Below, one piece after another: positions 26,943-38,286 of a DNA stretch of 64,000 nt. The stretch is from the NCBI GenBank assembly GCA_905235085.1, contig CAJOKD010000004.1, forward strand, positions 47,069-111,068, given 5' to 3'. Under the pieces are notes generated by a model. That model searched no databases, was not told where the DNA came from, and saw nothing but the letters and a program-made list of their open reading frames with translations. Made by a program: the position numbers and the translations under genes. The stretch's first letter is position 1. Every line of letters begins with the position of its first letter. The stretch is from an uncultured Bacteroidales bacterium. GTDB taxonomy: Bacteria; Bacteroidota; Bacteroidia; Bacteroidales; UBA932.

Positions 26943-28505
26943 ATGAGCATCCAGCAGAAAAACATTGAAAGACTGGTTGAGCGCAGGGCGGCCGCCCGGA
27001 TGGGTGGCGGCCAGAAGAGGATAGACGCCCAGCACGAGAAAGGCAAGCTGACAGCAAGGGAGCGTCTGGACCTCCTGCTCGACGAAGGCAGTTTCGAGGA
27101 ATTCGATATGTTCGTCCAACATCGCTGCACCAACTTCGGGATGGACAAGCAGCACATAGACGGCGACGGAGTCGTGACCGGAATGGGTACTATCGGAGGC
27201 CGTCTGGTATATGTGGCGGCACAGGACTTCACAGTATCCGGCGGATCGTTGTCCAAGACGATGTCCGAGAAGATCTGCAAAGTCCAGGACCTCGCCACCA
27301 GGAACGGTGCACCGTTCATCTGCCTGAACGATTCCGGCGGAGCCAGGATCCAAGAAGGAGTGGACGCGCTCGCCGGCTACGGAGAGATATTCGAAAGGAA
27401 TATCCTCGCCTCAGGAGTGATCCCCCAGATTTCCGGAATATTCGGCCCTTGCGCCGGAGGAGCGGTGTACTCCCCTGCCCTGACTGATTTCACCGTGATG
27501 GTCAAGAACACTTCCTATATGTTCCTCACCGGTCCGGCAGTCGTCAAGAGCGTACTCGGTGAAGAAGTGAGCCAGGAAGAGCTCGGAGGTGCAAGCGTGC
27601 ACGCCAGCAAGAGCGGCGTCGCCCACTTCGCGGCTGAAGACGAGCGTCAGGGCATCGAGACTATCAAGGAACTGCTGGGATACATCCCTCAGAACAATAT
27701 GGAAGAGGCTCCGAGAGTCGCCACGGACGATCCCGTGAGCAGGGTGGACGACAGCCTCAACGAAATCATACCGGACAACCCGAACACGCCTTACGATATG
27801 TACAAGGTGATCGGCAGCATTGTCGACGACGGGAAGTTCTTCGAGATACACAAGGATTTCGCAAAGAACATAATCGTCGGTTTCGCACATATGAACGGAC
27901 GCAGCGTAGGCATCGTCGCAAACCAGCCTAAGATGCTGGCCGGAGTGCTCGACATCAACGCTTCCAGGAAGGGAGCCCGTTTCGTGCGCTTCTGCGACGC
28001 GTTCAACATCCCTATCGTCTCCCTCGTCGACGTACCTGGTTTCCTGCCGGGCACCCAGCAGGAATATGGAGCAGTGATCACCAACGGAGCCAAGTTGCTC
28101 TACGCCTACGGCGAGGCCACCGTCCCGAAGGTCACAGTGGAGCTCCGCAAGAGCTACGGCGGGTCCTACATCGTGATGAGCAGCAAGCACCTGCGTGCCG
28201 ACATCGTGTACGCCTGGCCATCCGCACAGATCGCCGTGATGGGCGCGGACGGAGCCGTCAACGTGCTCTATGCCAAGGATATAAAGGCTGCTGAAGATCC
28301 TGCTGAAAAGGAACGCATCAGGGCAAGCAAGAAGGAAGAGTATGAAGAACTCTTCAACAACCCGTACCAGGCCGCCCAGAAGGGTTACATCGATGATGTA
28401 ATCGAGCCGAGAAACACCCGCTTCAGGGTCATTCGGGCTCTCGAACAGCTTGCCGGAAAGAAGCAGCAGATGCCTTCGAAGAAACACGACAACCTTCCTC
28501 TGTAA
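26943..28505 (+). CDS. mmdA: Acyl-CoA carboxyltransferase subunit, methylmalonyl-CoA decarboxylase alpha type
   Basis: 520 residues. The family transfers CO2 between biotin and propionyl-/methylmalonyl-CoA. Conserved blocks are [19 protein letters not shown], the oxyanion region [38 protein letters not shown] and the CoA site [19 protein letters not shown]. The operon context (LTD/OadG-like subunit, biotin carrier, membrane decarboxylase beta subunit) marks it as the alpha subunit of a Na+-pumping methylmalonyl-CoA decarboxylase on the succinate-to-propionate route. A propionyl-CoA carboxylase role is the alternative, but no biotin carboxylase is present. Confidence 0.93.
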   Translation: MSIQQKNIERLVERRAAARMGGGQKRIDAQHEKGKLTARERLDLLLDEGSFEEFDMFVQHRCTNFGMDKQHIDGDGVVTGMGTIGGRLVYVAAQDFTVSGGSLSKTMSEKICKVQDLATRNGAPFICLNDSGGARIQEGVDALAGYGEIFERNILASGVIPQISGIFGPCAGGAVYSPALTDFTVMVKNTSYMFLTGPAVVKSVLGEEVSQEELGGASVHASKSGVAHFAAEDERQGIETIKELLGYIPQNNMEEAPRVATDDPVSRVDDSLNEIIPDNPNTPYDMYKVIGSIVDDGKFFEIHKDFAKNIIVGFAHMNGRSVGIVANQPKMLAGVLDINASRKGARFVRFCDAFNIPIVSLVDVPGFLPGTQQEYGAVITNGAKLLYAYGEATVPKVTVELRKSYGGSYIVMSSKHLRADIVYAWPSAQIAVMGADGAVNVLYAKDIKAAEDPAEKERIRASKKEEYEELFNNPYQAAQKGYIDDVIEPRNTRFRVIRALEQLAGKKQQMPSKKHDNLPL

Positions 28506-28509
28506 CGCG

Positions 28510-29418
28510 ATGAAGCATCCAAGACATATATTACTCTCCCTGCTGGCAGGCTTCGCAGCATTGGCTGCCGGCGCCCAGAATCCATCGGACCTGCGGATAG
28601 GGGAAGTCCTGTGCGAGAATACCTCAGGACTGGTCGACGGATTCGGCAACCGCAACGGTTGGATCGAGATATTCAACAATTCCAACGGGACGGTGAAATT
28701 CGGTGGCTGCTATCTCACCGACGACGCTTCCAACCTCAAGAAATACCATATTCCGTCATCTGACCGCAGCACCCAGGTGGGTCCGCGGCAGAGCATCGTA
28801 TTCTTTGCGAGCGGAAACTCCTCACTTGGAACATATTACACAAATTTCACCCTCGAAAAAGGAGAGACCGTATTCCTGGTCAGCAACGACGGCAGGACCA
28901 TAATAGACCGGATAGACATCCCTACCGACCTTCCCGCCGACAAGTCCATTGCCAAGATCCCGGTCGGAATCAAGGAAATGGATTTCGAAGTCCGCGTCAA
29001 CGACAAGCCGAGTCCCGGATCCTACAACGGAGAGGTCGATGCCAAGACCAAGAGCGAGATCATCAAGGAGAAAGACCCGCACGGATGGGTGCTGACACTC
29101 ATTTCCGTGATGGTGGTTTTCTCCGCCCTGCTTATCCTGGCATTCATATTCGGATGGGTCGGCAAATGGAACAGCAGGGGCAAGGAGAAACCTGCACCCA
29201 AAGCGAAAGGCAAGGTGCCGGATGAGATAGCCGCCGCGATATCACTCGCCCTCCAGCAAGAGTTCGGAGGAGAAGTATATGCAGCCATCGCCCTGGCTCT
29301 CGACGATTACCTCGGAACAGGAGTCCACGACGATGAGAGTTTCGTCATCACGATAGTTCCGTCCCAGGGTGGGAACTGGAACGACAAAACCCAGACTTTC
29401 AGACAAATACCAAGATAA
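28510..29418 (+). CDS. Lamin-tail domain fused to an OadG-like gamma subunit
   Basis: 302 residues from the ATG at 28510; the frame opens earlier but overlaps mmdA. A signal peptide (ending ALAAGAQ) leads a region of about 120 residues with the lamin-tail (LTD) pattern: LVDGFGNRNGWIEIFNNSNGTVKFGGCYLTDD, then IFF-type strands and LEKGETVFLVSNDGRTIIDRI. A single membrane helix follows (WVLTLISVMVVFSALLILAFIFGW), then a Lys/Pro-rich linker and a C-terminal region (DEIAAAISLALQQEFGGEVYAAIALALDDYL), the layout of decarboxylase gamma subunits. Gamma subunits hold the alpha-beta complex together; the exported LTD domain should face the periplasm, and its purpose is unknown. Confidence 0.85.
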   Translation: MKHPRHILLSLLAGFAALAAGAQNPSDLRIGEVLCENTSGLVDGFGNRNGWIEIFNNSNGTVKFGGCYLTDDASNLKKYHIPSSDRSTQVGPRQSIVFFASGNSSLGTYYTNFTLEKGETVFLVSNDGRTIIDRIDIPTDLPADKSIAKIPVGIKEMDFEVRVNDKPSPGSYNGEVDAKTKSEIIKEKDPHGWVLTLISVMVVFSALLILAFIFGWVGKWNSRGKEKPAPKAKGKVPDEIAAAISLALQQEFGGEVYAAIALALDDYLGTGVHDDESFVITIVPSQGGNWNDKTQTFRQIPR

Positions 29419-29434
29419 TAAAAGAACAAAGCAT

Positions 29435-29869
29435 ATGAAGACCTACAAATTCAGGATCAACGGCAACGAGTACGAAGTCGAAATCAATTCAGTGGATGGC
29501 AACCTTGCCGATGTCACCGTGAACGGAACCGGATACAAGGTGGAGATGGAAAACGCTCCTGCCGCTCCAGTCCATAAAGAGGCTGCTCCGGCCCAGGCCA
29601 AGCAGGAGGTTCCTGCCGCAGCTCCGGCCAAACCGGCACCGGCTCCTTCAGGCGCAGGGAAAGCCATTACCTCCCCTCTTCCGGGAGTCATCATCGAGGT
29701 CTCCGTCAAGGAAGGCCAGGCTGTCAAGGCCGGACAGAAGGTCGCTGTCATCGAAGCTATGAAGATGGAGAACGAGATCCAGGCTTCATTTGACGGAACC
29801 GTGAGCGCAGTGCTCGTGAACAAGGGTGATTCCGTCCTCGAGGGCGCAGAAATCGTAAAGATCGCCTGA
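29435..29869 (+). CDS. mmdC: Biotin carboxyl carrier protein of the decarboxylase
   Basis: 144 residues from the ATG at 29435. The C-terminal biotinyl domain has the EAMKMEN motif with the biotinylated Lys110, placed in TSPLPGVIIEVSVKEGQAVKAGQKVAVI context. An Ala/Pro-rich swinging linker (AAPVHKEAAPAQAKQEVPAAAPAKPAPAP) joins it to the N-terminal YKFRINGNEYEVEI part. It carries CO2 from the alpha subunit to the membrane beta subunit encoded 4 nt downstream. Confidence 0.94.
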   Translation: MKTYKFRINGNEYEVEINSVDGNLADVTVNGTGYKVEMENAPAAPVHKEAAPAQAKQEVPAAAPAKPAPAPSGAGKAITSPLPGVIIEVSVKEGQAVKAGQKVAVIEAMKMENEIQASFDGTVSAVLVNKGDSVLEGAEIVKIA

Positions 29870-29873
29870 CGGG

Positions 29874-31016
29874 ATGAATACTGTAATCGAAAGCCTCAAG
29901 CAATTCTGGTTCTTCACGGGTTTCGCCAACTGCACCTGGCAGAACCTCACGATGATCCTCATCGGGATCATCTTCATCACCATCGCCATCAAGAAGGACT
30001 GGGAGCCGCTGCTCCTCGTCCCGATCGGTTTCGGAATGATCATCGGAAACATTCCGATGTTCCCTGGGCTCAACATCGGGGTATATGAAGACGGATCCGT
30101 CCTCAACACCCTGTACCAGGGAGTCAAGCAGGGATGGTATCCGCCACTCATATTCCTGGGAATCGGAGCGATGACGGATTTCTCCGCCCTGATTTCCCAG
30201 CCCAGGCTGCTCCTGATCGGAGCTGCAGCCCAGATGGGAATATTCGGAGCCTATCTCCTCGCCCTGGCCTTTGGATTCGATCCCAACCAGGCGGGAGCCA
30301 TAGGCATAATCGGAGGCGCGGACGGCCCTACCGCCATATTCCTGTCCTCGAAACTCGCACCGGACCTGATGGGAGCCATCGCCGTGAGTGCATATTCGTA
30401 TATGGCTCTCGTTCCAGTGATCCAGAGGCCTATAATGCTCGCTCTCACGACTAAGGAAGAGCGTCTCATAAGGATGCCCAAGCCGCGCCAGGTCAGCCAG
30501 AGGGAAAAGATAATATTCCCGATCGTAGGCTTCCTTCTCACCGCGTTCATCGTGCCTTCAGGCCTGCCGCTCCTCGGTATGCTGTTCTTCGGCAACCTCC
30601 TGAAAGAGAGTGGGGTTACCCGTCGTCTGGCAGAGACTGCCAGAGGGCCGCTCATCGATGTAGTGACCATCCTCATCGGACTTACGGTCGGAGCTTCCAC
30701 CCAGGCTGACAAATTCCTGACAGGCAATTCCATAAAGATTTTCCTGCTCGGACTCCTCTCCTTCGTGATAGCCACGACCTGCGGTGTCCTCTTCGTGAAA
30801 TTCTGGAACCTGTTTCTGAAAGGAGACAGGAAGATCAATCCTCTCATCGGCAACGCCGGAGTTTCCGCAGTGCCGGACAGCGCCCGCGTATCCGAAACCG
30901 TGGGAAGGGAATCCGACCCGGACAACCATCTGCTTATGCACGCGATGGGTCCGAACGTGGCAGGCGTGATCGGATCGGCCGTAGCTGCAGGTATCCTCCT
31001 GGGATTCCTGGGATGA
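29874..31016 (+). CDS. mmdB: Na+-translocating decarboxylase beta subunit
   Basis: 380 residues, a polytopic membrane protein of the OadB/MmdB/GcdB family. The family hallmark GGADGPTAIFLSSKLAP is present, as are the PRQVSQREKIIFPI loop and the C-terminal HAMGPNVAGVIGSAVAAGILL. The subunit decarboxylates carboxybiotin and pumps Na+ outward. The order alpha, gamma, biotin carrier, beta matches methylmalonyl-CoA decarboxylase operons of Bacteroidetes. Which substrate feeds it is inferred from the alpha subunit. Confidence 0.94.
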   Translation: MNTVIESLKQFWFFTGFANCTWQNLTMILIGIIFITIAIKKDWEPLLLVPIGFGMIIGNIPMFPGLNIGVYEDGSVLNTLYQGVKQGWYPPLIFLGIGAMTDFSALISQPRLLLIGAAAQMGIFGAYLLALAFGFDPNQAGAIGIIGGADGPTAIFLSSKLAPDLMGAIAVSAYSYMALVPVIQRPIMLALTTKEERLIRMPKPRQVSQREKIIFPIVGFLLTAFIVPSGLPLLGMLFFGNLLKESGVTRRLAETARGPLIDVVTILIGLTVGASTQADKFLTGNSIKIFLLGLLSFVIATTCGVLFVKFWNLFLKGDRKINPLIGNAGVSAVPDSARVSETVGRESDPDNHLLMHAMGPNVAGVIGSAVAAGILLGFLG

Positions 31017-31030
31017 GTTTACGGAGAGTA

Positions 31031-31061
31031 TTGTCCGGAACAGTCGTTTTGATTATATTTG
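31031..31061 (+). promoter_or_regulatory. Promoter of the V-type ATPase operon
   Basis: TTG (31031-31033) and TATATTTG (31054-31061), 20 nt apart, 30 nt upstream of the first ATG of the operon. Confidence 0.65.
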
Positions 31062-31091
31062 TAAGATAGGAAACAATATTCATTCATATAA

Positions 31092-31700
31092 ATGGAAAAC
31101 AAACTTCAGGAACTGACAGACAAGCTTTACAAGGAAGGTCTGTCCAAGGGAAAGGAAGAAGGAGAAGCCATCCTCGCCAAGGCTAACGAAAAGGCCTCAC
31201 AAATCATAGAGGAAGCCCGCAGGCAGGCGGAGGACATCCTCAAGACTGCAAACGATGAGGCAGCAGACTTGAAGGCCAAGGTCGAAGGAGATGTCAAGAT
31301 GGCTGCCGCCCAGAGCATCCAGGCCACGAGGAAGGACATCGAGAACCTTATGGTCAAGGGAATGACAGGGAAGCAGGTCACCTCTGCCCTGGCTTCCACA
31401 GATTTCATCAAGGAGATCATCCGCAGCGTGGCCCAGAAGTTCAGCACTCAGGAATCCGCCGACCTCAGCCTGATCCTGCCTGAGAGCCTTAAGAAGGAGC
31501 TCGAGCCGTTCGTCTCAGGAGAACTTTCCGGGATTCTGGGGAACGGAGTCGACGCTACATTCTCAAAGAATATCAGCGGAGGCTTCAGGATCGGCCCCAA
31601 GGACGGTTCGTATTTCATAAGCCTCACCGACGAGACCTTCAAGGAACTAATCGGCGAGTACCTCAGGCCAGCAACCCGCAAGATCCTCTTCGGAGAGTGA
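31092..31700 (+). CDS. V-type ATPase subunit E
   Basis: 202 residues. Subunit E is part of the peripheral stalk. The N-terminal half is a long Ala/Glu/Lys-rich helix (KGKEEGEAILAKANEKASQIIEEARRQAEDI), and the C-terminal half is a compact domain with KLIG-type GEYLRPATRKILFGE ending. No partner subunit G/H is visible in the operon. It overlaps the DUF2764 gene by 4 bp. Confidence 0.85.
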   Translation: MENKLQELTDKLYKEGLSKGKEEGEAILAKANEKASQIIEEARRQAEDILKTANDEAADLKAKVEGDVKMAAAQSIQATRKDIENLMVKGMTGKQVTSALASTDFIKEIIRSVAQKFSTQESADLSLILPESLKKELEPFVSGELSGILGNGVDATFSKNISGGFRIGPKDGSYFISLTDETFKELIGEYLRPATRKILFGE

Positions 31701-32308
31701 TGAGTCGCAACTACGAATATATAATTTCCTCGCTTCCAGCCATTTCGCAAGACTGGAAGTACAGGGACAACGCCTCTTTCGACACTTGGACCGGCTGGAT
31801 CAAGTCCCAGCTGGACGATGCCGACATCCACATCGTGGACCTGCTTCTGGACGGTTTCCGGGACGAGAACCTGAACCTGGAATTCTACAAGTCCGCCCTG
31901 AACCACGGCAACGGTTTCATCCGCAACTATTTCACCTTCGACCTGAACGTCCGGAATACGAAGGCACGCTTCCTGAACAAGGCTTTCGGAAGGAAGGCCG
32001 AAGAAGATACGATAAACCTCCCCACAGGTGAGTTCCCGGAAGAAGCCAGGCTTGAAGGCATCCTTGCATCGGACGACCTGATCGAACGCGAGAGGGCCCT
32101 GGACGGCCTGATGTGGGAGAAGATCACCGACCTGAGCCTGTTCAATTACTTCGACCTGGACGCCATCCTGGCTTTCATAGCCAAGCTGCACATAATCGAC
32201 CGCTGGTTCTCACTCGACGAAGAAACCGGACGCGATATGTTCAAGTCGCTGGTGGACGAGGTCAGAGGAACGTTCAAAGGCGTAAATTATATAGCTCCAA
32301 AAGATTAA
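31697..32308 (+). CDS. DUF2764 protein of the V-type ATPase operon
   Basis: 203 residues, mostly helical by composition, no signal peptide or membrane helix. Genes of this type sit between E and A in V-ATPase operons of Bacteroidetes, spirochetes and chlamydiae, which lack a recognisable subunit C. The segment GFIRNYFTFDLNVRNTKARFLNKAFGR resembles the D-x-x-N-x-K pattern of AC39/subunit C central-stalk adaptors. A role as the C-subunit equivalent is inference. The product starts before the subunit E stop, so the two are translated together. Confidence 0.8.
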   Translation: MMSRNYEYIISSLPAISQDWKYRDNASFDTWTGWIKSQLDDADIHIVDLLLDGFRDENLNLEFYKSALNHGNGFIRNYFTFDLNVRNTKARFLNKAFGRKAEEDTINLPTGEFPEEARLEGILASDDLIERERALDGLMWEKITDLSLFNYFDLDAILAFIAKLHIIDRWFSLDEETGRDMFKSLVDEVRGTFKGVNYIAPKD

Positions 32309-32321
32309 CAAGATACAAGAT

Positions 32322-34076
32322 ATGAAAACCAAAGGTACAGTTACCGGAATTGTCTCGAACCTCGTGACGGTCCTAGTCGACGGCCCGGTCGCGGAGAACG
32401 AACTCTGCTACATCACCCTTGACGGGACTCCCCTGCTCGCAGAAGTCATCAAGGTGAACGGAGACAAGGCTTCAGTCCAGGTCTTCGAGAGCACCCGAGG
32501 GCTGAAGAACGGAGACCAGGTGGAATTCCTGGGCAGGATGCTCGAGGTCACCCTCGGACCTGGCCTGCTCTCCAGCGTATATGACGGCCTCCAGAACAAT
32601 CTGACAACGATGGAGACGGTATTCCTCAAGAGAGGGGAATATACCGACCCGATCGACCACGCAAAGCTTTGGGACTTCACCCCTCTGGCCAAGGAAGGCG
32701 ACGTGGTCGAGGCCGCCGGATGGCTTGGAGAAGTGAAGGAAGGATGGCTGCCTCACAAGATTATGGTACCTTTCTCCTTCAAGGGAAAATACACCGTCAA
32801 GAGCATCATCCAGGAAGGACAGTACAATGTCGACCAGGTCGTGGCCGTGCTCACCGGAGAGAACGGCAGCGAGCACGAAGTAACGATGATCCAGAGGTGG
32901 CCGGTGAAGGTCGCTGTCAAGGCGTACAAGGAAAAACCGAGGCCTCAGAGGATAATGGAGACCGGAGTGCGCTGCATCGACACCTTCAACCCTATCGCGG
33001 AAGGAGGAACCGGTTTCATCCCGGGACCTTTCGGCTGCGGGAAGACAGTTCTCCAGCACGCCATCGCAAAGCAGGGTGAGGCCGACGTCATCGTGATGGC
33101 CGCCTGCGGAGAACGTGCCAACGAGGTGGTGGAGATATTCACGGAATTCCCTGAACTGATCGATCCCCATACCGGGCGCCACCTTATGGAGCGTACCACC
33201 ATCATCTGCAACACTTCGAATATGCCGGTCGCAGCCCGAGAGGCTTCTGTCTATACCGCGATGACTATCTGCGAGTATTACCGCGCGATGGGCCTGAAAT
33301 GTCTCCTGCTGGCGGACTCCACCTCCAGGTGGGCGCAGGCACTCAGGGAGATGTCCAACCGTATGGAAGAGCTGCCGGGAGCCGACGCCTTTCCCGTGGA
33401 CCTTTCAGCCATCATCTCCAATTTCTATTCCAGGGCTGGAATGGTGGTCCTGAACAACGGCAAGACCGGTGCCGTCACCTTCATCGGAACGGTATCCCCT
33501 GCCGGCGGAAACTTGAAGGAACCCGTCACGGAATCGACAAAGAAGGCAGCCAGGTGTTTCTACGGTCTCGAGCAGAACCGCGCCGACCAGAAGAGATACC
33601 CTGCAGTAAACCCTATCGAATCATATTCGAAGTACCTCGAGTATCCTGAAATAATAACCTACCTTGACGAGAACGTCGAGAAAGGATGGGTCAGGAAGGT
33701 ACTTGATGCCAAGAACATACTCCGCAGGGGCCGTGAGGCGAACGAGCAGATCAACATCCTCGGTGACGACGGAGTACCTGTAAGCTACCACGTCAGTTTC
33801 TGGAAGTCGGAACTCATCGATTTCGCTTTCCTACAGCAGGATGCATTCGATGCGATCGACGCCCTTACCCCGATGGCCAGGCAGAAGTATATGCTGGACC
33901 TCATCCTGGACATCTGCCACCGTGAATACGACTTCGACGACTTCGAGAAATGCCGCGAGTTCTTCAAGGAACTGATCAACGACCTGCGGCAGATGAACTA
34001 CACTGAATTCCAGAGCGAAGCATTCAACGGATACGTACAGATCATTGAAAACAAGACCAACGGCTATGGCAAATAA
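32322..34076 (+). CDS. V-type ATPase catalytic subunit A
   Basis: 584 residues. Walker A is GPFGCGKTVLQH. The nonhomologous V-type insertion lies in about residues 115-190. VIVMAACGERANEVVE and LLADSTSRWAQALREMS are the catalytic Glu/Arg regions and nucleotide-binding switch. It hydrolyses or makes ATP in the A3B3 head together with subunit B, whose gene overlaps by 11 bp. Length agrees with the family. Confidence 0.96.
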   Translation: MKTKGTVTGIVSNLVTVLVDGPVAENELCYITLDGTPLLAEVIKVNGDKASVQVFESTRGLKNGDQVEFLGRMLEVTLGPGLLSSVYDGLQNNLTTMETVFLKRGEYTDPIDHAKLWDFTPLAKEGDVVEAAGWLGEVKEGWLPHKIMVPFSFKGKYTVKSIIQEGQYNVDQVVAVLTGENGSEHEVTMIQRWPVKVAVKAYKEKPRPQRIMETGVRCIDTFNPIAEGGTGFIPGPFGCGKTVLQHAIAKQGEADVIVMAACGERANEVVEIFTEFPELIDPHTGRHLMERTTIICNTSNMPVAAREASVYTAMTICEYYRAMGLKCLLLADSTSRWAQALREMSNRMEELPGADAFPVDLSAIISNFYSRAGMVVLNNGKTGAVTFIGTVSPAGGNLKEPVTESTKKAARCFYGLEQNRADQKRYPAVNPIESYSKYLEYPEIITYLDENVEKGWVRKVLDAKNILRRGREANEQINILGDDGVPVSYHVSFWKSELIDFAFLQQDAFDAIDALTPMARQKYMLDLILDICHREYDFDDFEKCREFFKELINDLRQMNYTEFQSEAFNGYVQIIENKTNGYGK

Positions 34077-35388
34077 GGCATATCAAAGAATATACACCAG
34101 GCTCGAGTCGATCACCAAGGCGACGGTGTCCCTCAAGGCCAAGGGCGTTTCGAACGATGAACTCGCCGTCGTGGGCGGGAAACTCGCACAGGTCGTAAAG
34201 ACCAGGGGCGACCTGGTGACCCTCCAGGTATTCTCAGGAACGGAAGGTATCCCTACCAACGCCGAGGTCACCTTCCTCGGCGAACCTCCTACCCTGAAGG
34301 TGTCAGAGCAGCTTTCCGGAAGGTTCTTCAACGCCTACGGCGATCCGATAGACGGTGGTCCGGAGGTCGAGGGTGAAGTCAGGGAGATCGGCGGTCCGTC
34401 GGTCAATCCGTACAAGAGACGCCAGCCGTCGGAGCTGATCCCTACCGGAATCGCCGGCATCGACCTCAACAACACGATTGTCTCCGGGCAGAAGATACCT
34501 TTCTTCGCCGATCCGGACCAGCCCTACAACCAGGTTATGGCGGACGTGGCCCTCAGGGCTGACGTGGACAAGATCATACTGGGCGGAATGGGCCTGTCGA
34601 ACGATGACTACCTTTTCTTCCGCCACGCCTTCGAGAGCGCAGGAGCCCTTGACAGGATAATATGCTTCGTCAATACGACCGAGGATCCTCCTGTGGAAAG
34701 GCTCCTCATCCCTGATATGGCCCTTACCGCTGCCGAGTATTTCGCTGTGGACAAGAACGAGAAAGTCCTTGTCCTGCTGACAGATATGACCCTGTACGCG
34801 GATGCTCTCTCCATCGTGTCGAACAGGATGGACCAGATTCCTTCGAAGGACTCGATGCCGGGCTCGCTGTATTCCGACCTTGCGAAGATCTACGAAAAGG
34901 CCGTGCAGCTGCCTACGGAAGGTTCGATCACCATAATCGCCGTGACCACGCTCAACGACGGAGACATCACCCACGCCATCCCTGACAATACCGGATATAT
35001 CACCGAAGGACAGCTGTTCCTGCGGGCAGATTCCGACTCAGGTAAGGTCATCATCGATCCTTTCCGTTCCCTGTCCCGACTCAAGCAGAGGGTACAGAAC
35101 AAGAAGACCCGTGAAGACCACAGCCAGGTGATGAACGCCGGCGTCCGCCTGTATGCAGATGCCCAGAACGCGAAGACCAAGCTGGAGAACGGATTCGACC
35201 TGTCCGACTACGACCACAGATGCCTCTACTACGCAAAGGAATATGCCACAAGGCTACTTTCAATAGACGTGAACATCACGATCACTGAAATGCTGGACAC
35301 GGCCTGGGAGCTTTTCGGCAAGTACTTCACCAAGGCGGAGACCGGAATCAAGCAATCGCTTATCGACAAATACTGGAAAGGTCGCTGA
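34066..35388 (+). CDS. V-type ATPase regulatory subunit B
   Basis: 440 residues from the ATG at 34066, 11 bp inside the end of subunit A. The N-terminal barrel (YQRIYTRLESITKATVSLKAKGV) and the central fold lacking a Walker A loop are typical of B. FVNTTEDPPVERLLIPDMALTAAEYFAVD and RMDQIPSKDSMPGSLYSDL are conserved non-catalytic-site blocks. It ends with a helical domain (LFGKYFTKAETGIKQSLIDKYW). Confidence 0.95.
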   Translation: MANKAYQRIYTRLESITKATVSLKAKGVSNDELAVVGGKLAQVVKTRGDLVTLQVFSGTEGIPTNAEVTFLGEPPTLKVSEQLSGRFFNAYGDPIDGGPEVEGEVREIGGPSVNPYKRRQPSELIPTGIAGIDLNNTIVSGQKIPFFADPDQPYNQVMADVALRADVDKIILGGMGLSNDDYLFFRHAFESAGALDRIICFVNTTEDPPVERLLIPDMALTAAEYFAVDKNEKVLVLLTDMTLYADALSIVSNRMDQIPSKDSMPGSLYSDLAKIYEKAVQLPTEGSITIIAVTTLNDGDITHAIPDNTGYITEGQLFLRADSDSGKVIIDPFRSLSRLKQRVQNKKTREDHSQVMNAGVRLYADAQNAKTKLENGFDLSDYDHRCLYYAKEYATRLLSIDVNITITEMLDTAWELFGKYFTKAETGIKQSLIDKYWKGR

Positions 35389-35396
35389 CAATCCGA

Positions 35397-36002
35397 ATGG
35401 CTATAAAGTTTCAATATAACAAGACCGCGCTAAACAACCTGCAGAAGCAGCTGAAGATGCGTCTGGGTGCCCTCCCTACTTTGCAGAACAAGGAGAGCGC
35501 CCTGAGGCTGGAGGTCCGCAAGGCCAAGGAGACAAGCGAAAGGCTGATCAGGGAGCTCGACGAGGCGGAGAAGAGATACGATTATCTAGCCCCGCTGTGG
35601 AACGAGTTCGAGCCAGGGCTTGTATCAATTACGGACATCGACCTGAAGACTGTCAAGGTCGCAGGTGTCAAATGTCCGGAACTGGGAGATATCCATTATG
35701 AGATCAAGCCTTTCAACACCTTCATCAAGCCAGCCTGGTATATAGACGGAGTAAGGATCCTCAAGGAACTGTCCAGGCTCGGGATCGAGTCCCAGGTATA
35801 TCTTGAGAAAAGGAAGATACTGGACTACCAGCGCAAGAAGACTACGCAGAAGGTGAATCTTTACGAGAAGGTCCAGATTCCTGGCTACCGGGAGGCTATC
35901 CGCAAGATCAAGCGCTATATGGAAGACGAAGAGAACCTCAGCAAGGCATCCTCAAAGATAGTGAAGGAGCGCCACGCCGCAGAAGAAGAAATGGAGGAAT
36001 AG
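35397..36002 (+). CDS. V-type ATPase subunit D
   Basis: 201 residues, the central rotor shaft. The N-terminus FQYNKTALNNLQKQLKMRLGALPTLQNKESALRLEV and the C-terminal helix with KVNLYEKVQIPGYREAIRKIKRYMEDEEN match the family pattern of two long antiparallel helices. No subunit F gene, its usual partner, lies nearby. Confidence 0.93.
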   Translation: MAIKFQYNKTALNNLQKQLKMRLGALPTLQNKESALRLEVRKAKETSERLIRELDEAEKRYDYLAPLWNEFEPGLVSITDIDLKTVKVAGVKCPELGDIHYEIKPFNTFIKPAWYIDGVRILKELSRLGIESQVYLEKRKILDYQRKKTTQKVNLYEKVQIPGYREAIRKIKRYMEDEENLSKASSKIVKERHAAEEEMEE

Positions 36003-36006
36003 AGCC

Positions 36007-38282
<2,276 letters not shown>

Positions 38283-38286
38283 ACAG

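Noticed and set aside
27411..28685. Long antisense ORF (424 codons) opposite mmdA
   Set aside because: No recognisable domain; the opposite strand encodes a well conserved carboxyltransferase with correct start and operon spacing.
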